This document shows, piece by piece, positions 60,870 through 64,000 of a stretch of 64,000 bases of DNA. Made by a program: the position numbers and the translations under genes. The first letter of the stretch is position 1. Each line of letters begins with the position of its first letter. The DNA lies in the NCBI GenBank assembly GCA_036513315.1, contig DATBZF010000056.1, positions 1 through 64,000 on the forward strand, read 5' to 3'. The notes beneath the pieces were generated by a model. The model had not been told where the DNA came from, did no database searches, and worked only from the letters and a program-made list of their open reading frames with translations. Source of the DNA: Roseiarcus sp036513315 (GTDB lineage Bacteria > Pseudomonadota > Alphaproteobacteria > Rhizobiales > Beijerinckiaceae).

Positions 60870-62876
60870 ATGAAGGACGCGCCCAAGGACCAGCCGATCG
60901 TCGACCAGCCCCCATTGGACGGGCCGGAGGAGGACGAGGAGGACGAAGCCCTCGCCAGCGTCGATCTCGACCTCGAGCAGGGGGATGCCGAGCCAGGTTC
61001 GCTGGCGCGCGGCGCGGAAGTCATCAAATCCTTCTGGCGCCATGCGCCGAACGGCCCCGGCGTCTATCGCATGTTCGCCGAAAGCGGCGAAGTGCTCTAT
61101 GTCGGCAAGGCGCGCAGCATCAAGAAGCGCGTCGCCAGCTATATCAGGCCCGAGCGACAGTCGACGCGCATCGCGCGCATGGTCGCGCAGACCGCCTCAA
61201 TGGTGTTCGTCTCGACGGAGACCGAAGCCGAAGCGCTGCTGCTCGAGGCCAATTTCATCAAGCAGATGAAGCCGCGCTACAATGTGCTGCTGCGCGACGA
61301 CAAGAGCTTTCCCTATATTCTGATCACCGGCGACCACGAGGCGCCGCAACTTCTCAAGCATCGTGGCGCGAGGACCGGCAAGGGCAATTATTTCGGCCCC
61401 TTCGCCAGCGCCGGCGCCGTCCATCGCACGCTGAACGCGCTGCAGCGCGCCTTTCTGCTGCGCACCTGTTCGGACAGCTATTACGAGAACCGCACGCGCC
61501 CCTGCCTGCTCTACCAGATCAAGCGCTGCTCGGCGCCCTGCACCGGCGAAATCTCAATTGCCGATTATGCCGGGCTTGTCGGCGAGACCCGCGATTTTCT
61601 GTCCGGGCGCAGCCGTTCGATCCGCCACCGGCTCGCCGCCGAAATGGAGGAGGCGGCCGAGGTTCTGGCGTTTGAGAAAGCCGCGCGCCTGCGCGACCGC
61701 ATCGCCGCGCTTTCGGCGATCCAGGGCGAGCAGAGCATCAATCCGAAGAGCATTCCGGAGGCCGACGTCTTCGCCGTGGCGGAGGAGGCGGGGCAGTTCT
61801 GCATCGAAGTGTTCTTCTTCCGCACCTATCAGAACTGGGGTAACCGCGCCTATTTTCCGCGCGCCGACCGCAGCCTCGGCCCGGCCGACGTGCTCGATGC
61901 CTTTCTCGCCCAGTTCTATCTGGAGCGCCCGGCGCCGCGGCTGGTTCTGCTCTCGCACAATATCGAAAGCCACGACGCGCTCCGCGAGGCGTTGAGCGTG
62001 CGCGCCGGCCACCGCATCGCTATCGGCGCACCACAACGCGGCGAAAAACGCGAATTGGTGGAGAATGCGATGCGCAATGCGCGCGAGGCTTTGTCGCGCA
62101 AGCTCGCCGACACGGCGACGCAGGAGAAACTGCTGACCTCGCTCGGCGCCGCCTTCGGCGTCGATCATCCGATCCGCCGCGTCGAAGTGTTCGACAATTC
62201 CCATATCATGGGGACCAATGCGATCGGCGCGATGATCGTCGCCGGCGCCGACGGCTTCGTGAAGAACCAGTACCGCACCTTCAACATCAAGAGTACGACG
62301 CTCACCCCGGGTGATGATTATGCGATGATGCGCGAAGTTCTGGGGCGGCGCTTCGCGCGCCTCGCCGGGCCAGGCGATGGCGAGCCGCCGCCGGCGGAGG
62401 CTTCGGGCGCTTTTCCCGAAAGGCCTGATCTCGTGCTGGTCGATGGCGGGCGCGGACAATTCGAAGAGGCGCGTCAGATTTTCGCCGAACTGGGCATCAC
62501 CGACATTCGCCTCGCAGCGATCGCCAAAGGCCCGGATCGCAACGCCGGACGCGAGACTTTCTTCGTCGAGGGCCGCGAACCGTTCCGGCTGGCGCCGCGC
62601 GATCCGGCGCTTTATTTCGTGCAGCGGCTGCGCGACGAGGCGCATCGCTTCGCGATCGGCACGCATCGCGCCAAGCGCAAGAAGGAATTCGTCAAAAGCC
62701 CGCTCGACGAAATCGCCGGCATCGGCCCGGCGCGCAAAAGGGCTTTGCTCAACGCTTTCGGCACCGCCAAGGGCGTGGCGGGCGCCGGTCTCGTCGATCT
62801 CGAAAAGGCGCCGGGCGTCAACGCCGCGACGGCCAAGCTCGTCTATGACTTTTTCCACGAAGTCGACAGGAAGTGA
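60870..62876 (+). CDS. uvrC: Excinuclease ABC subunit C
   Basis: 668 residues. The GIY-YIG nuclease domain (GPGVYRMFAESGEVLYVGKA) makes the 3' cut, a UvrB-interacting UVR motif lies near EEAAEVLAFEKAARLRDRIAAL, and the RNase H-like domain (EVFDNSHIMGTNAIGAMIVAG; VLVDGGRGQFEEARQIF) makes the 5' cut. A helix-hairpin-helix pair closes the chain (IAGIGPARKRALLNAFG). An acidic extension of about 45 residues (EEDEEDEALASVDLDLEQ) precedes the domain. It acts in nucleotide excision repair with UvrA and UvrB. Confidence 0.97.
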   Translation: MKDAPKDQPIVDQPPLDGPEEDEEDEALASVDLDLEQGDAEPGSLARGAEVIKSFWRHAPNGPGVYRMFAESGEVLYVGKARSIKKRVASYIRPERQSTRIARMVAQTASMVFVSTETEAEALLLEANFIKQMKPRYNVLLRDDKSFPYILITGDHEAPQLLKHRGARTGKGNYFGPFASAGAVHRTLNALQRAFLLRTCSDSYYENRTRPCLLYQIKRCSAPCTGEISIADYAGLVGETRDFLSGRSRSIRHRLAAEMEEAAEVLAFEKAARLRDRIAALSAIQGEQSINPKSIPEADVFAVAEEAGQFCIEVFFFRTYQNWGNRAYFPRADRSLGPADVLDAFLAQFYLERPAPRLVLLSHNIESHDALREALSVRAGHRIAIGAPQRGEKRELVENAMRNAREALSRKLADTATQEKLLTSLGAAFGVDHPIRRVEVFDNSHIMGTNAIGAMIVAGADGFVKNQYRTFNIKSTTLTPGDDYAMMREVLGRRFARLAGPGDGEPPPAEASGAFPERPDLVLVDGGRGQFEEARQIFAELGITDIRLAAIAKGPDRNAGRETFFVEGREPFRLAPRDPALYFVQRLRDEAHRFAIGTHRAKRKKEFVKSPLDEIAGIGPARKRALLNAFGTAKGVAGAGLVDLEKAPGVNAATAKLVYDFFHEVDRK

Positions 62877-62882
62877 GGCCGC

Positions 62883-63812
62883 GTGCTAGCAGGCCGCATG
62901 CTCGAAGGCCTGCCCCCCAATAACGCCGCCCATATGATGCGCCTGCAATGCGACGAGGCGCGGGCGCGGGCGATCGCCGATCTTGTCGTCGAAAGTTTCG
63001 AGCCGGCCGAGACCGCCGCCTCGGCCTTCGAGACCGACGCGCCTTTGGCGAGCGGCGGCAAGGCCTGGATGGTCGAGGTTTATTTCGGCTTTGCGCCCGA
63101 CGAAGAGGCGCTCCGCGAACTTGTCGCCGCGGCGGCGGGAGAAGCGGCGGCGGCGGCGCTCGAATTTGGCCGCACGCCGGAGCGCGACTGGGTCGCCAAT
63201 GCTCTGGCCGGCCTGTCGCCGGTGCGCGCCGGACGCTTTCTCGTCCACGGCGCCCATGATCGCGCTGAGGTCAGAGACAACGACATCGCCATCGAAATCG
63301 AGGCGGCGCTCGCTTTCGGAACCGGCCACCATGGCACGACGCGCGGCTGTCTGCTCCACCTGGCGCAAGTGCTACGCCGGCGCCGACCGCGTCGCATTCT
63401 CGATGTCGGCTGTGGCACCGGCGTGCTGGCGATCGCCGCCGCCAAGGCGCTGCGATCGAAGGTCGCGCTCGGCGATATCGATCCGATCGCGGTCGCCATC
63501 GCGCGGGACAATGCGCGCCTCAACGGCGTCGGCGCCCTGCTGCGCCCGCGCGTCTCGCGCGGCGTCGAGCGAGGGGAATTGCGCGCCGGCGGCCCGTTCG
63601 ATCTCGTCTTCGCCAATATCCTCGCCAAACCGTTGCGCGCGCTGGCGCCTTCGCTGAGCGCCGTCATCGCGCCGGGCGGCGAGGCGATCGTTTCGGGGCT
63701 GCTTGGCGCCGATGTCCCCGGCGTGCTGGCGGCCTGGCGGGCCCAGGGCTTCTTCCTCGCCGCGCGCATCGACCTGGAAGGCTGGGCGAGCCTGCGCCTC
63801 ACACGCGGGTGA
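62883..63812 (+). CDS. prmA: Ribosomal protein L11 methyltransferase-like protein PrmA
   Basis: 309 residues from a GTG 6 bases after uvrC. The N-terminal substrate domain is followed by the methyltransferase: LAFGTGHHGTTRGCL is the PrmA-specific block, ILDVGCGTGVLAIAAAKAL is SAM motif I, LGDIDPIAVAIARDNARLNGV follows, and LVFANILAKPLRALAPSL carries the catalytic-site NI-A block. PrmA trimethylates L11. An alternative ATG lies six codons in (MLEGLPP). Co-transcription with uvrC is likely. Confidence 0.93.
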   Translation: MLAGRMLEGLPPNNAAHMMRLQCDEARARAIADLVVESFEPAETAASAFETDAPLASGGKAWMVEVYFGFAPDEEALRELVAAAAGEAAAAALEFGRTPERDWVANALAGLSPVRAGRFLVHGAHDRAEVRDNDIAIEIEAALAFGTGHHGTTRGCLLHLAQVLRRRRPRRILDVGCGTGVLAIAAAKALRSKVALGDIDPIAVAIARDNARLNGVGALLRPRVSRGVERGELRAGGPFDLVFANILAKPLRALAPSLSAVIAPGGEAIVSGLLGADVPGVLAAWRAQGFFLAARIDLEGWASLRLTRG

Positions 63813-64000
63813 GGAACTCTGGGACCGCGTCCGCCTCGATCGCTCTTTGCTGTGCAGGTTCACGAATTCGTTGATTGGGTCTCCATATGGGAGGAGGTTC
63901 AGGATGCGAGACAACAGCTTCGACAGGTTTATCGCCCCTACGGACTTCGCTATTGAGCCATTGTTCGCATGGAGGCAATTCTTTCACCGCTGAGACCTTT
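63813..64000 (+). other. Terminal intergenic stretch with a possible short ORF
   Basis: After prmA no known gene is seen up to the window end. A 29-codon frame at 63904-63993 (MRDNSFDRFIAPTDFAIEPL...) has a very strong ribosome site (GGGAGGAGG, 8 bases before its ATG). It could be a small protein or a leader peptide of a gene beyond the edge. Otherwise nothing is recognised. Confidence 0.35.

Noticed and set aside
58965..61043. 692-codon open frame on the minus strand opposite the ClC and uvrC genes
   Set aside because: Very rich in Arg, Gln, Asp and Gly, with no domain. It is a shadow of two well-identified genes on the other strand.

Overview
The window is high-GC DNA with dense, mostly operonic coding on both strands. 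It reads as chromosomal alphaproteobacterial sequence. Evidence for this is the rpoH heat-shock sigma factor, the tsaB-rimI-plsC-miaB-phoH-ybeY-corC-lnt housekeeping run, an IalB-family periplasmic protein, a four-gene succinate dehydrogenase with sdhC/sdhD membrane anchors, a BMP-type nucleoside ABC system, and a Bmt-type homocysteine methyltransferase next to an RluD-type pseudouridine synthase. My best guess is the order Hyphomicrobiales (Rhizobiales), perhaps Beijerinckiaceae or Methylocystaceae. The family-level guess is inference only. No rRNA, tRNA, prophage, insertion sequence or CRISPR array was seen.

Layout. 1-1352 (-) is the N-terminal half of PutA, cut by the window edge. 1.7-5.1 kb (+) holds a small conserved protein, an MsbA-type exporter, a YqaA/DedA-like membrane protein and DsbB. 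5.1-10.1 kb (-) holds an exported protein, rpoH, an RluD-family synthase and bmt. 10.4-15.0 kb holds a cold-shock protein with a strong terminator, xylB, a sterol-desaturase-family enzyme, a thioesterase and an EamA transporter. 15.5-26.6 kb (+) holds an SDR, an asparaginase II, argB and then the long housekeeping run from tsaB to lnt. 26.6-32.1 kb holds lysC, ubiG, an IalB-like protein, an MDR oxidoreductase, a GNAT enzyme and a vapBC toxin-antitoxin pair. 32.4-38.0 kb (-) is sdhCDA and sdhB, split by a 2-kb insertion of a DUF3052 gene and two accessory genes. 38.1-45.9 kb is a sugar-acid catabolic locus. 46.2-58.9 kb (-) holds a Liv-type binding protein, a nucleoside uptake and salvage operon (bmp-nupABC-like-cdd-punA-deoA-hydroxyacid dehydrogenase), prs, a lipoprotein and an M24-fold hydrolase. 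58.9-63.8 kb (+) holds a ClC protein, uvrC and prmA.

Two catabolic units stand out. In the sugar-acid locus, a UxaA-type dehydratase, a XylX-like FAH-fold dehydratase, a GguC/AraD1-type FAH-fold enzyme and a 2-oxoglutarate-semialdehyde dehydrogenase make a plausible non-phosphorylative route from a sugar acid to 2-oxoglutarate. It sits around an FCD-type GntR regulator, with a candidate operator ahead of the dehydrogenase. The nucleoside operon couples import to phosphorolysis and deamination, and a perfect 16-bp palindrome lies upstream of it.

The most unusual signal is not a gene. Three intergenic elements (15.1, 32.2 and 46.0 kb) share one architecture: a 26-bp outer stem with a conserved C/C mismatch, enclosing three back-to-back hairpins with no unpaired base between them, so the whole element folds as a perfect four-way junction. 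Hairpin stems change sequence between copies on both sides at once, which points to selection on structure. A right-half copy lies next to the first one. I do not recognise this element as a named family.
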